A DNA stretch of 64,000 nucleotides from PLanc-01 sp035342095 (GTDB lineage Bacteria; Planctomycetota; Phycisphaerae; Sedimentisphaerales; Anaerobacaceae). The stretch covers positions 7,396-71,395 of the forward strand of contig DAOQWL010000020.1 in the NCBI GenBank assembly GCA_035342095.1. Reading direction: 5' to 3'. The position numbers and the translations under genes are program-made. Below are positions 1 through 9,285 of the stretch, piece after piece; position 1 is the first letter of the stretch, and each line of letters starts with the position of its first letter. The notes below the pieces were generated by a model. The model saw nothing but the letters and a program-made list of their open reading frames with translations, did not search any database and was not told where the DNA came from.

Positions 1-1518
1 CCAGTCTTCGAGCTGCTCGGCCATGTTATCGAGCATCTGATAGCTGGTGAACAGGACGAAGGCCCGTCCGGCGGTCTTTCGCACGTACTTCCTGATGGCG
101 TCCGCCGCGGCGGTGAGGAATCCCGGTTCGTTTGGGTTTGGCATGTCTCTTTCGATGTACAGCGAGACCTGTTTCTCGTAGTCGAACGGGGAGTCGAGGC
201 GCAGGCCGCGAAAGTCGGTCAGACCGATTCGGCCGGCGAAGAAATCGAATGCCCCGTCGGCGCCCGTGCTGAGGGTCGCGCTGGTAAGGATCGCGGGACT
301 GTACTTGCTGAAGAGACACCGCCGGACGTCGGGTCCGACGTTCAGCGGCGCCGCTCGCAGGCGGATGGTCCGCCCGGCCTTGCCCTCGGCCTCGACCCAG
401 TAGATGCGGTCGGTCTGCTCCTGCGACAGAAAATTGTCGATGTCGTCGATCAAGGCGGTGCAATGGTCAGCGGACCGGGCGATCTCGAACTGCTTGTCCG
501 GATCGTCGGTCTCCTTGCCCAGTTTGCCCAGTGCCTTTCGCAGGTCCTTGAGGTTCGACGAGAGCGTGTCGTTGACGAAGCGGGCGGGGCACCGGCCATT
601 GGTCTTGTCCTTTTCGGTATCATACCAGGCCTGGACCTTCCGGAAGAAGTCGCCTGCGGCGGTGCCGGTCTCGCCGACCAGCTTGATGACCTCGTCTCCG
701 TCGCTATGGGCCAGCAGACCGCGGTGCGTGCGGGGATTGTACAGCTCGTCCAGGAGGTACTTCGCCCGATGGTTCGTGATGTCGATGCCGAAGTGCTCCT
801 CCGCGACCCGTTCGAGGTTGTGGGCCTCGTCGAGGACGACGATCTTGTAGTCGGGCAGCAGGCCGACGCCTTGCTCCTTGAGCGTCAGGTCGCTCAACAG
901 CAGGGCGTGATTGGCGACGACGAGGTCCGCCTGGTCCCATTTCTTCCTCGCGAGGGTGTAGAAGCAGCCGCGATAATGGGGGCACTTGCGTCCCCGACAG
1001 TTCCCGTGCTCACTGCGGACCTTGTCCCACGTCGAGCGGCTGGGCAGGAACGACAGATCGCTGAGCGAGCCGTCTTCGGTCGTCTGGGCCCACTGGCGGA
1101 TGGCGTCCAGCTCGTGCGAGGCGGGTCCGAACAGCGACTGCTGCATCCGATAGGCGAAATCAAGCCTCCGCTTGCACAGGTAGTTGCCGCGTCCTTTGGC
1201 CAGGACCGCCTCGAACGACTGGGGCAGGCACCCTTTCAGGAAGGGGATGTCCTTGTGGCTGAGCTGTTCCTGGAGGGTGATCGTGAACGTGCTGACGACC
1301 GCCTTGAGCTTGCTCTCGCAGATTCGACGGATGACCGGGACCAGATAGGCGAAGCTCTTGCCGACGCCGGTGCCGGCCTCGACGGCCAAGTGCCGCCCGT
1401 CCGCGAACGCCTGTTCGATTGCGGCAGCCATCTCGATCTGCTGCGGGCGGGCCTCGAAGCCCGTCATGGCCGCCGCGATAGGTCCGCTCGGTCCCCAGAA
1501 CTCCCGTGCATCTGCCAT
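1..1518 (-). CDS. dinG: DinG-family ATP-dependent DNA helicase (C-terminus beyond left edge)
   Basis: Superfamily 2 XPD/DinG-type 5'-3' DNA helicase with an iron-sulfur cluster, expected to act on damaged or structured DNA in the cytoplasm. The first 506 residues are visible and run open to base 1, so the C-terminal helicase half is incomplete. Walker A GTGVGKS is near residue 50 and the DEAH box LDEAHN near 226. Between them (about 112-175) lie four cysteines, in NYLCKRR and NCRGRKCPHYRGC, fitting the 4Fe-4S domain. SATLS and FVLFTSYQML follow in the second domain. The ATG at 1518 has AGGA 7 bases upstream. An in-frame ATG at 1533 with GAGG upstream is an equally possible start. It is divergent from the peptidase gene. 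Confidence 0.92.
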   Translation of the reverse strand, partial: MADAREFWGPSGPIAAAMTGFEARPQQIEMAAAIEQAFADGRHLAVEAGTGVGKSFAYLVPVIRRICESKLKAVVSTFTITLQEQLSHKDIPFLKGCLPQSFEAVLAKGRGNYLCKRRLDFAYRMQQSLFGPASHELDAIRQWAQTTEDGSLSDLSFLPSRSTWDKVRSEHGNCRGRKCPHYRGCFYTLARKKWDQADLVVANHALLLSDLTLKEQGVGLLPDYKIVVLDEAHNLERVAEEHFGIDITNHRAKYLLDELYNPRTHRGLLAHSDGDEVIKLVGETGTAAGDFFRKVQAWYDTEKDKTNGRCPARFVNDTLSSNLKDLRKALGKLGKETDDPDKQFEIARSADHCTALIDDIDNFLSQEQTDRIYWVEAEGKAGRTIRLRAAPLNVGPDVRRCLFSKYSPAILTSATLSTGADGAFDFFAGRIGLTDFRGLRLDSPFDYEKQVSLYIERDMPNPNEPGFLTAAADAIRKYVRKTAGRAFVLFTSYQMLDNMAEQLEDW

Positions 1519-1608
1519 ATGTCGATCCTGCATCACCTGAGACCTCGAATACCACGAACCGGAAATGATACGCCGCGGCCCGAAACGCCGCAAGTCTTGA
1601 GATCGTCC

Positions 1609-1636
1609 TTGACACCGGCGGCATCGCCACTACGAT
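1609..1636 (+). promoter_or_regulatory. Sigma-70-type promoter for the C1 peptidase gene
   Basis: TTGACA at 1609-1614 is a perfect -35 hexamer. It is followed after 16 bases by TACGAT at 1631-1636. Transcription would start near 1643, about 30 bases before the ATG at 1672. Confidence 0.55.
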
Positions 1637-1671
1637 GGCCGCAAACGATATGTCTTTTGTGGAGGTCCGAT

Positions 1672-3180
1672 ATGAAGCAGGGCATGAAGTGGTCCGCAGT
1701 GTTGTGTCTGGTTCTGATGGTGTCGGCGGTCGGCGTCTTCGCGCAGGAGGGGGCTCTGACGCAGGAGAAGGTTGCGAGAATCCGCAGCGAATTCAAGATG
1801 GACGCCCACGCCCGGGCGACGCGGAACGCCCTGACGAACGCCGGGATCAAGGACATCTCGCAAAACCGCGAGATTCTCGCCGATCATGACACCAAGTTCA
1901 GCCATAAGATCAAGACCAGGGGCATCAGCAACCAGAAGGGCAGCGGACGGTGCTGGATGTTCGCAGGCTTCAACATGATCAAGCCGGTCCTGATGAACAA
2001 GCTCGAACTGGACGACTTCGAGTTCTCGCAGATCTACCTGCAGTTCTGGGACAAGATGGAGAAGGCGAACAAGTTCCTCGAGTGCATGATCGAGTTCCGC
2101 GACCGCGACCTGCTGGATCGCGACGTAGTGTTCCTGCTCCAGGACCCGTGCCCGGACGGGGGGTATTTCGAGAACTTCGCGGACCTCGTGGGCAAGTACG
2201 GCGTGGTCCCCCGGGAAGCCATGTTCGAGACCGCCAGTTCCGAAGGGACCGCCATGATGAACCGTCTTCTCGGCCGGCTCCTGCGAAACCATGCGGTCGA
2301 GCTGCGGGAGATCTACAAGGACACCGGGTCGGTCAAGCAGATGCGCGTGGCCAAGGAGCGGATGATGGCCGAGGTCTATCGCATGCTCGTCCTGAATCTC
2401 GGCGAACCCCCGGTCGAATTTACGTGGCGACACACAGGCAAGGGCGCCGAACTGAAGGACGAGTCCGATGCGGAAGAGGAAGGCGACGACGAGGATGACG
2501 ACGAAGAAGGGGATGACGAAGACGAAGAGGACGAGGACAAGCCCAAGGATGACTACAAGGTGCAGCAGAAGTGGAGCAAGTCCCGGGTCTACACGCCGCA
2601 GTCGTTCTACCGCGAATGCGTCGGGCTCAATCTTCGCGAATTCGTCAATATCGGCGACGACCCGATGCACGCCAAGGGCAAGCACTACGAGATCGATCTG
2701 ACGAAGAGCCTCTATGACGGGCGCAACCTGAACTATGCGAATGTCGAGATCCAGACCCTCAAAGAGTTGGTGATCAAGGTGCTTCTGGACAACAAAGCGG
2801 TCTGCTTCGACGCGGACGTGTCGCCGGACCAGGACAGCGGCAAGGGCATCATGGCCCGCAATCTGTACGACTACGAATCGGTCTACGATCTCGATCTGGG
2901 CCTGGCCAAGACCCAACGGCTCCTGTTTCGCGACGGCACCATCAATCACGGCATGGTCTTCATCGGCGTGGACCTCCAGGACGGCAAGCCGGTCAAGTGG
3001 CTCGTGGAGAACAGTTGGGGCTCCGATCGCGGCAAAGGCGGCCTGTGGACCATGTACGACGACTGGTTCGAGGACAACGTCTACAAGATCATCGTGCACC
3101 GCGACTCTGTGCCCGAGGAGATTCTCGAGATCTTGGAGCAGCCTGCCGAGAAGCTGCCGGTCTGGGACCCGATGTGGTAG
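1672..3180 (+). CDS. Secreted C1 papain-like aminopeptidase (PepC/bleomycin hydrolase family)
   Basis: Cysteine aminopeptidase of family C1B, 502 residues. The triad is visible: Gln and Cys in NQKGSGRCWMFA (Cys about 94), His in NHGMVFIGVD (about 425) and Asn in LVENSWGSD (about 447). The family is normally cytoplasmic and about 440-455 residues long. This copy has an N-terminal signal peptide (MKQGMKWSAVLCLVLMVSAV, then GVFAQ), so it is probably exported. It also has a run of about 30 almost purely Asp/Glu residues near 262-295 that lengthens the protein. GGAGG lies 6 bases upstream of the ATG. Its stop is only 3 bases from the stop of the convergent next gene. Confidence 0.9.
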   Translation: MKQGMKWSAVLCLVLMVSAVGVFAQEGALTQEKVARIRSEFKMDAHARATRNALTNAGIKDISQNREILADHDTKFSHKIKTRGISNQKGSGRCWMFAGFNMIKPVLMNKLELDDFEFSQIYLQFWDKMEKANKFLECMIEFRDRDLLDRDVVFLLQDPCPDGGYFENFADLVGKYGVVPREAMFETASSEGTAMMNRLLGRLLRNHAVELREIYKDTGSVKQMRVAKERMMAEVYRMLVLNLGEPPVEFTWRHTGKGAELKDESDAEEEGDDEDDDEEGDDEDEEDEDKPKDDYKVQQKWSKSRVYTPQSFYRECVGLNLREFVNIGDDPMHAKGKHYEIDLTKSLYDGRNLNYANVEIQTLKELVIKVLLDNKAVCFDADVSPDQDSGKGIMARNLYDYESVYDLDLGLAKTQRLLFRDGTINHGMVFIGVDLQDGKPVKWLVENSWGSDRGKGGLWTMYDDWFEDNVYKIIVHRDSVPEEILEILEQPAEKLPVWDPMW

Positions 3181-3183
3181 GGG

Positions 3184-3906
3184 TTACCTGCGGCGGAACG
3201 TGCTCTGTGTGGTCCCCGTGCTTCCGGGAAGCCCGCCAGGGCCGCCTGTGCCGTAGTATCCGCCGGGCATGTAGGATGATCCCATGCCGTAACCCATGCC
3301 TGGGCCGCCGCCGTAGTTGCCGTACCCCATGTTGCCGAAGCCCATCGGCCCGAAGGGCATTGAGGGCGGCGACGTCAGGTCGCTGATGTCATAGACACGT
3401 GCGATCATCCTGCTCCCGGGCAGCGCCGAGGTGGTAGCGATGGTGATCAGGCCTTGGTGGACTGTGTAACCCACTTTCGCCGACGCGCCTGCCGACAGCG
3501 AGGACACCAGCGTGTCGAGGTACTGGCGCAGTCGAAGGCCGGGGATGCCATCGATGCCGATGGCGGTGTCCTGGTAGATGCCCGCACTGTCGAGGTCTCG
3601 CCAGAGCACGATGATGGGCAATGGCGGCGTCGTGCACGTGCGCAGAATGTCGATTGCCTCGCTGAGCGGCATGTCCCGCGTGAACGAGGCGGGCGTGCGA
3701 ACACCGGGCTTCAGCACCGGCCTGGACGCCTGCGGCTTGGGCGACTGCTGCAATGCCTGCGGTGTGCTGGTTTTCGTGACGGGTTTGGCATTGGGGTCGG
3801 ACGGAGTGTTCGGGGCGCCGGCATACGCCATGGCCGGCAGCAGGACTATCACACCCACCCATACCCACGTGTTTCGGACGGTCGCTTGTGGAATTCCTGT
3901 GCTCAT
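3184..3906 (-). CDS. Secreted Gly/Met-rich protein with STN-like domain
   Basis: A 240-residue exported protein of unknown function. The N-terminus (MSTGIPQATV, then VWVGVIVLLPAMAYAG) reads as a signal peptide. A Pro/Thr/Lys-rich linker follows. A compact region (about 75-160) contains MPLSEAIDILRTC and LRQYLDTLVSSL and resembles the short secretin/TonB N-terminal-type fold of planctomycete exported proteins. The last 60 residues are Gly, Met and Tyr repeats (GFGNMGYGNYGGGPGMGYG), probably disordered. GGGAGG sits 6 bases before the ATG at 3906, which is why this start is preferred over an upstream in-frame one at 4014. The fold assignment is weak. Confidence 0.7.
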   Translation of the reverse strand: MSTGIPQATVRNTWVWVGVIVLLPAMAYAGAPNTPSDPNAKPVTKTSTPQALQQSPKPQASRPVLKPGVRTPASFTRDMPLSEAIDILRTCTTPPLPIIVLWRDLDSAGIYQDTAIGIDGIPGLRLRQYLDTLVSSLSAGASAKVGYTVHQGLITIATTSALPGSRMIARVYDISDLTSPPSMPFGPMGFGNMGYGNYGGGPGMGYGMGSSYMPGGYYGTGGPGGLPGSTGTTQSTFRRR

Positions 3907-4041
3907 CCTCAGCCTCCCATTTCGCTTCAGAGCAGGAACGAAACCACGCTCGGCAAGGACGCTCCATGCCGGAACACCCATATTAGACCGCGCGGCGGTT
4001 TGTGACATCAACAAAAAAACGGCAAACCTCGCACGGCCGTG

Positions 4042-5388
4042 CTATTTCGAGGTGGAGGCGATGGGCAGCATCTGTGCGGACTTGTCGAGAGACTCCGCGC
4101 TGGCTGTGACGGCATAGGGACGCTTCTGAATGGTGTCGAGTGTCCGGCTGGCCGCCGTAACCACCTTCTCGTTCGACCCTTCCGCGACGAGACGCTCCAA
4201 CAGGGCGCTCGTCTGCTCGCAGGGGTAATTCGCCAAGGCTTCGATGGCGGCGGTTTGGCCGTATTCAGCCGAAACCTCTTTGTTGCCGGCGGCCGCATAG
4301 AGAAGCTGGGCGTAACCCTCCTGGCTGTCGATCTGGGTGATGGCGTTGTAGACGCTCGTTCCTTCGCCCGGCGCCGTTGCCTCCAGCCGTCGCAGCAGGT
4401 AGCTGACGCACTGGGCGTCGCCGATGTTCGAGAGGGCGTCGATGGCCGCCTGTTGGAGGCAGTCCTGGACCGCGTCGCTGACTCCTCCCGCCAGCGACAG
4501 CAGTGAGGTCGTGGCCGCCGGAGATTGGATATTGCTGACCAATTGGGCGAGACGCCCGATCTCGGCCTCGCTCGTGGCGGCTTCGTACCGAGCGATGATC
4601 TCGTCCATCACCGGTGTGTCCGCCATCCGGGCCAGGGAATCGCCGGCGGCCCGGGCGACCGAGGCGTCCTCCGTCTGGAGCATGGCGTCGAGCAGAACAG
4701 GCCAGCTCTCGTGATTTGTGATGCCCGCAACGCGACCGGCGAGATCTTCCTTGAACTGGCCCTCCTCGGTCTGCCCCAGGGTGTCGAGCAGAGCGACGGT
4801 TGCCGACGGGGTGCCGATCCTGGCGAGGGCTTCCGCGGCCCACAGTCCGGTCTCGTCCTGGCCGTTGACCATGTCCACGAGGGAAGCCACCGCGTCGTCG
4901 CCCATCGCGACCAGTTCTTCGAGGCACTGTTTGATCATCGCCTGGTCGTTCTGCACAACGGCATTTCGGAGCATGGCTGCGATTCTCGCAGATCCTTCCA
5001 GGCCATCGAGGTCGATGGTCCGGACTCCTCCGGCGGTTGCGGCCGGAGCGATACCGGGCGCGGCGCCATCCCGTGCTACGACGGACGCCGTCCCGTCCGG
5101 AATGCGTGTTGGTTCGACAGACATCGCCGACCCGGCGCCCGTCGCGGACGCGGAGGACGAAGAGCCATCGGATGTCGAAGCTGTTTGCTGGATGCTCCCT
5201 CGATGATCGAGCGGCACGAGCGGTTCCTGCTCGATCGAGCGGTTTACGACGTACAGAAGGGCCAATGCCGCCAAAATGGATGCCGGATACAGGAGAATCG
5301 CCCAGTCCAGCTTCATACCATGCCTGGAAGCGGGGGTCGGAGCGACATCTGCTGGCTGGCTGCCTTTCTTGGGATGGGTGGCTTTCAT
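4042..5388 (-). CDS. Membrane-anchored HEAT-repeat protein
   Basis: 448 residues. One transmembrane segment lies near residues 25-45 (AILLYPASILAALALLYVV), after a short basic cytoplasmic tail. A Ser/Ala/Pro-rich linker leads to a long array of HEAT-like helical repeats from about 130 to the end (VASLVDMVNG, WAAEALARIG, AAIDALSNIG, AAIEALANYP). Such arrays are protein-binding scaffolds and no catalytic motif is seen. The ATG at 5388 is chosen because the sequence upstream of it is low-complexity and lacks a ribosome site. The SD before 5388 is weak. It is in line with the PPC-repeat gene upstream, 115 bases away. Confidence 0.8.
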   Translation of the reverse strand: MKATHPKKGSQPADVAPTPASRHGMKLDWAILLYPASILAALALLYVVNRSIEQEPLVPLDHRGSIQQTASTSDGSSSSASATGAGSAMSVEPTRIPDGTASVVARDGAAPGIAPAATAGGVRTIDLDGLEGSARIAAMLRNAVVQNDQAMIKQCLEELVAMGDDAVASLVDMVNGQDETGLWAAEALARIGTPSATVALLDTLGQTEEGQFKEDLAGRVAGITNHESWPVLLDAMLQTEDASVARAAGDSLARMADTPVMDEIIARYEAATSEAEIGRLAQLVSNIQSPAATTSLLSLAGGVSDAVQDCLQQAAIDALSNIGDAQCVSYLLRRLEATAPGEGTSVYNAITQIDSQEGYAQLLYAAAGNKEVSAEYGQTAAIEALANYPCEQTSALLERLVAEGSNEKVVTAASRTLDTIQKRPYAVTASAESLDKSAQMLPIASTSK

Positions 5389-5503
5389 AGAGATCTCGCA
5401 AACGGTTTCCCGGCTGGCCCGGGGTGACCCGGGCCAACCGGGGTTGTCATCGCGTTCTTCGCAGGACGACATGGCCTGCGTCGAGAGTTCGGCAATCCGA
5501 CTC

Positions 5504-8500
5504 TTACGGCTTGCCGTATGTTCCTGCGCGGATCTGTGCGATTTCCGCCGTCGTGAGGATGTCGTTGAACACGACCATCTCATCCAGCAGACCGTCGAAG
5601 TACCGGTTTGCCGACAGATCGCTGCGGGCGCCGATGTATACGCCTGCGTCGGTTACGCTGATGTTGTAAGTCATCGTGCCCGTCCTATTGGACAAGGTCG
5701 TCCCTGCGTCTGCGTCATAGACGTTGATGCGGAAGGTCCGGTTGCTGTCCTGATACGTGACGACGACGTGATACCACTTGCCGATGGAGACCGCCTGATC
5801 GGTCCACTTCGACTCATACGACATGCCGTTGTTGTACCCGGTGAAGAACCCGACGGTTCCGTTCGCGTGGACCATGAGGGCGATACTGTTCAGAGCCGCG
5901 GTGGAAGTGGCCTTCGAGAACGAATCGTAGGTGTAGTTCGTGATCGGAAGCGATTCCAGCTTCATCCAGTAGGCTACGGAGATCCTCTTGGGCGCCGTCG
6001 TGCTGCTCAGCGGGAAGTCCGCGGAGAGGTTCGCGTCCGGGATCCAGAGATAATCCTTCTCGCTGGCCTCGAAGTCGCCGGAACTCACGCCTTCCTTCAC
6101 GTCCGTCGTGTTGGCTGTCACGCCGTGGTTCGTCAGGATGTTGGTGCCGACCGTGTCGGCCCCCAATTTGCCGGTTTCGAATCGCCACCAGGCGACGGCG
6201 TTGGGATCCACGGTGAAGTCATTGCCCGTGAAGGGGGTGCCGTAGGTGGCTACCAGGGTCACGCCGGTATAGGCCTGGTAGCCTCGCAGCATGATGTACC
6301 ATGTCGCGGCGGCGGGGTCCGTGATTTCCACGGTCTCCGCATTTCCGATCAGGTAGGGCCGATAGTCGTAGCTCGTCAGCGTGGGCTTGGAACCCCTGCG
6401 GACATACAGGTCCGCGTCGCCGGTGCCGCCGGACATTTCGATCGTCAGCGAGTCCTGGCCCGCGGGCACGACGATCTTGTAGAACTTCTCACTGCCGGCC
6501 GCGCCGGCGATCCCGCTGACGGGCACGCCGTTGTCGAGTTCGATTGCGTCGTCGGAGACCCCGGTGTACGTGGCCTTCAACGTTACGCCGGTGTACGCCT
6601 GGAACCCGCGGAGCATGATGTAGTACGTTCCGGCCGTCGGCGTGTTGATTGTGACCGTTTCCTCGTTGCCGATCAGATACGGTCGGTAATCCCAGGTGCT
6701 GGTCGTGGGCTTGGCGCCCAGTCGGACGTACAGATCCACGTCGCCGGTGCCGCCGGAGGTGAAGATGACGAGACTGGTCTGGCCGGACGGGACGACGATC
6801 TTGTAGAAGGTCTCACTGCTGGCCGCGCCGGCGATCCCGCTGACGGGCACGCCGTTCGTCAGTTCGGTGACCGTGTCCGGTATGGTGCCGCCGTAGGTCG
6901 CCAACAGGGTGACATTGGCGAAGGCGGCGCGCCCGCGGATCATGATGTACCAGATGCCCGCGGTCGGATTGTTCACGGTGACGGATTCGTTGTTGCCCGT
7001 CAGGTACGGACGATAGTCATAGGTCGTTGTGGTCGGCAGTTCGCCGAGTCGGACGTAGAGATCGGCGTCGCCGGTGCCGCCGGACATCTGGATTTCCAGC
7101 TTGCTCTGGCCGCTCGGGACTGTGATCTTGTAGTATTTCGCGGTGCCCAGGCTGCCGGAGATTCCATCGACGGGGGTGCCGTTCGTGAGCGTTGTTACGC
7201 TGGCGAGCGCCTGGTAGTCCGCCTTGAGCGTCACGCCGCTGTATGCCGCCGTCCCCCTGAGCATGATGTACCAGGAGCCTGCCAAGGCCGTGCTGCCGAT
7301 GCTGACGTTCTCGTTGTTGGTCGAGTTGATGGAGGCATAATCGTAGCTGGAGGTGGTCGGCTTGCTTCCCTGTTTGATGTACATGTCCGCATTGCCGGTG
7401 CCGCCGGACATGATGAACAGCATGGAGTCGTACCCTTCGGGCACGTCGATGCGGTAGTACGTGATGCTGTTCAGGGCGCCGGCGATGCCGGTGACGGCCA
7501 CGCCGTCCTGAAGGATGATCACGCCGCCGTAGGAGGCGGTCAGCGTCAGGCCGGTGTACGCGCTGTAGCCCCGAATCATGATGTACCACGTCCCACCGGT
7601 CGGCGAGGGGGCAGTGACCGTCTCCTCATTGCCGGCCAGGTACGGGCGATAGTCATAGCTGCTCACCGTCGGGCTCGCTCCGTACTTGACGTACAGATCA
7701 GCGTCGCCTGTGCCGCCCGTGATGACGATGGACAGGCTCGTTTGGCCGCTGGGCACCTCGATGCGAAAGAGCGTTTCGCTGGCTTTCGCGCCGGCAATGC
7801 CGGTTACAGAGACGCCGTTCTCCAGGAGCGTGCCAGCGCCGCCGCCGCCGTAGCTGGCCAGCAGGGTGACGCCCGAAAACGCGTTGAATCCGCGAACCAT
7901 GATGTACCACGTTGCCGCGGCGGGATTGTTGATGGTTACCGACTCGTTGTTGCCGGACAGGTACGGGCGGTAGTCGTAGCTGCTTGTCGTGGGCAGGGCG
8001 CCCTGTTTGATGTACAGGTCGGCGTCGCCGGTGCCGCCGGAGATGCTGATCTCCAGCTTCGTCTGGGACGCCGGAACGACGATGCTGAAATACAGCTCGG
8101 CGCTGGCGGCCCCGCTCAGCCCGGTGACCGGCACGCTGTTGGTCAGCGTCGTGATGGTCATTGCGGCCGAGTACTGGGCCAGAAGGGTCACGTTCGCATA
8201 GGCGTTGTAGCCCCTCAGCATGATGTACCAGGTGCCGGCCAGCGGATTGGAGACGGTGACCGTCTCCTCATTGCCGATCTTGTAGGGTCGGTAGTCGTAG
8301 CTGGTGGTCGTAGGCAACGACCCGCGTCGGACGTACAGATCGACGTCGCCGGTGCCGCCGGAGGTGCTGATGACCAGTTCGTCCTGCCCGGAGGGGACCG
8401 TGATCATGTAGAACTTCTCACTGCCGGCTGCTCCGGAGATCCCAGTGACCGCCACGCCGTTTGTGAGGTTGGTCTGGGCGTGAACCACCGAAGCGAACAT

Positions 8501-8560
8501 ACCCAGCACTGCGACCAGAACCGCGAGGCTTTTAGCGCTTCTTGTGTTCAAACTGTTCAT
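5504..8560 (-). CDS. Secreted seven-fold PPC-repeat protein with C-terminal LamG domain
   Basis: 1018 residues. A signal peptide (SLAVLVAVLGMFASVVHA) is followed by seven tandem bacterial pre-peptidase C-terminal (PPC) domains of about 110 residues each. Each opens with a variant of L-x-N-G-V-x-V-x-G-I-x-G and contains SGGTGDADLYV, YDYRPY, NEETVT and WYIMLRG. After the seventh repeat, about 230 residues starting near AVAWWRFETG match a concanavalin/LamG-like jelly roll (LDGLLDEMVVFND near the end). PPC domains usually sit next to a peptidase, but no catalytic domain is present, so this is probably a cell-surface or secreted binding protein. GAGGAG lies 8 bases before the ATG. Confidence 0.88.
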   Translation of the reverse strand: MNSLNTRSAKSLAVLVAVLGMFASVVHAQTNLTNGVAVTGISGAAGSEKFYMITVPSGQDELVISTSGGTGDVDLYVRRGSLPTTTSYDYRPYKIGNEETVTVSNPLAGTWYIMLRGYNAYANVTLLAQYSAAMTITTLTNSVPVTGLSGAASAELYFSIVVPASQTKLEISISGGTGDADLYIKQGALPTTSSYDYRPYLSGNNESVTINNPAAATWYIMVRGFNAFSGVTLLASYGGGGAGTLLENGVSVTGIAGAKASETLFRIEVPSGQTSLSIVITGGTGDADLYVKYGASPTVSSYDYRPYLAGNEETVTAPSPTGGTWYIMIRGYSAYTGLTLTASYGGVIILQDGVAVTGIAGALNSITYYRIDVPEGYDSMLFIMSGGTGNADMYIKQGSKPTTSSYDYASINSTNNENVSIGSTALAGSWYIMLRGTAAYSGVTLKADYQALASVTTLTNGTPVDGISGSLGTAKYYKITVPSGQSKLEIQMSGGTGDADLYVRLGELPTTTTYDYRPYLTGNNESVTVNNPTAGIWYIMIRGRAAFANVTLLATYGGTIPDTVTELTNGVPVSGIAGAASSETFYKIVVPSGQTSLVIFTSGGTGDVDLYVRLGAKPTTSTWDYRPYLIGNEETVTINTPTAGTYYIMLRGFQAYTGVTLKATYTGVSDDAIELDNGVPVSGIAGAAGSEKFYKIVVPAGQDSLTIEMSGGTGDADLYVRRGSKPTLTSYDYRPYLIGNAETVEITDPAAATWYIMLRGYQAYTGVTLVATYGTPFTGNDFTVDPNAVAWWRFETGKLGADTVGTNILTNHGVTANTTDVKEGVSSGDFEASEKDYLWIPDANLSADFPLSSTTAPKRISVAYWMKLESLPITNYTYDSFSKATSTAALNSIALMVHANGTVGFFTGYNNGMSYESKWTDQAVSIGKWYHVVVTYQDSNRTFRINVYDADAGTTLSNRTGTMTYNISVTDAGVYIGARSDLSANRYFDGLLDEMVVFNDILTTAEIAQIRAGTYGKP

Positions 8561-9198
8561 TGTGTACTCCTCTCTACCAAGGGTTCGTACAGGTTCCATG
8601 ATTCCTGCTCTCAATGTCGGACCGATGCCTTTTCATCATAAGTGCCATGTGCGCGCGGATTCATAACGCGAATTCCACAAACTTTCTCTTTCGGGACGGA
8701 CGGACGGCGTACGCAGGTTCGCTGCCGGCGCAGAAGTGACCGCGAGCCCATTGCCGGTCCGAGAATAGAGACGAACAAGGGCTTCTGATGGCCGGGACGT
8801 TGCTGGACTGGATGTCCTGCTGAACAACACATCGCAGAATCTGCGCACCACACAAGCACAAAACGACCCGCCGGGAGCTTGAATACCCGCCGCCTGGCTG
8901 CCCATGGAATTCAACGCTGGTTGTTTGCTGACGGTGATGATTATCGTGCCTTGCGACACGCTTGTCAACCTTCCGGGCCGCGGAAGCTCTTTTTTCCCCG
9001 GAACGTCCGTCTGCTCGAGCCAAGTCTGATAACCGACGCCCCTTGTCCGGCCCAGGCCTTCTACGCCGAAAGGGGTCTGTCAATTTGGCACGAGTCGATC
9101 GCGTCTCCGCGCACAAACGACAGTTTGCCGCGAAAAGAACCGGCAGCAGACAACCCTAAGTCATTCCCAAAAGGGCCTTTACGACTGAACGGGCGGTC
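8561..9198. other. Noncoding region between the divergent PPC and hsp20 genes
   Basis: About 640 bases with no ORF that has convincing composition or a ribosome site. Its right end leads into the sigma-54 promoter of the hsp20 pair. No CIRCE element was seen. An upstream activator site for the sigma-54 promoter would be expected here, but I could not identify one. Confidence 0.5.
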
Positions 9199-9214
9199 TG
9201 GCACGCCATTTGCA
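9199..9214 (+). promoter_or_regulatory. Sigma-54 (RpoN) promoter of the hsp20 pair
   Basis: TGGCACGCCATTTGCA matches the consensus TGGCAC-N5-TTGCW at every defined base. The essential GG (9200-9201) and GC (9212-9213) are exactly 10 bases apart. It lies 72 bases upstream of the first hsp20 start with no gene in between. Such promoters need an AAA+ enhancer-binding activator, and none is encoded in this window. Confidence 0.75.
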
Positions 9215-9285
9215 AATAGGTATCGACGTACGATTGGCGCCAAGAAGATGAGTCTGTGAGTGATCAGAAAGGGAGGTTATGAGCT

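Noticed and set aside
463..1671. Long plus-strand frame running into the peptidase gene
   Set aside because: The minus strand encodes DinG motifs here and the peptidase has its own signal peptide and ribosome site at 1672.
5276..8641. 1121-codon plus-strand frame opposite the PPC protein
   Set aside because: Antisense shadow of the repeats; the minus strand shows signal peptide, PPC and LamG features.
9086..9102. TGGCACG resembling a second sigma-54 site
   Set aside because: No TTGC at the required spacing.
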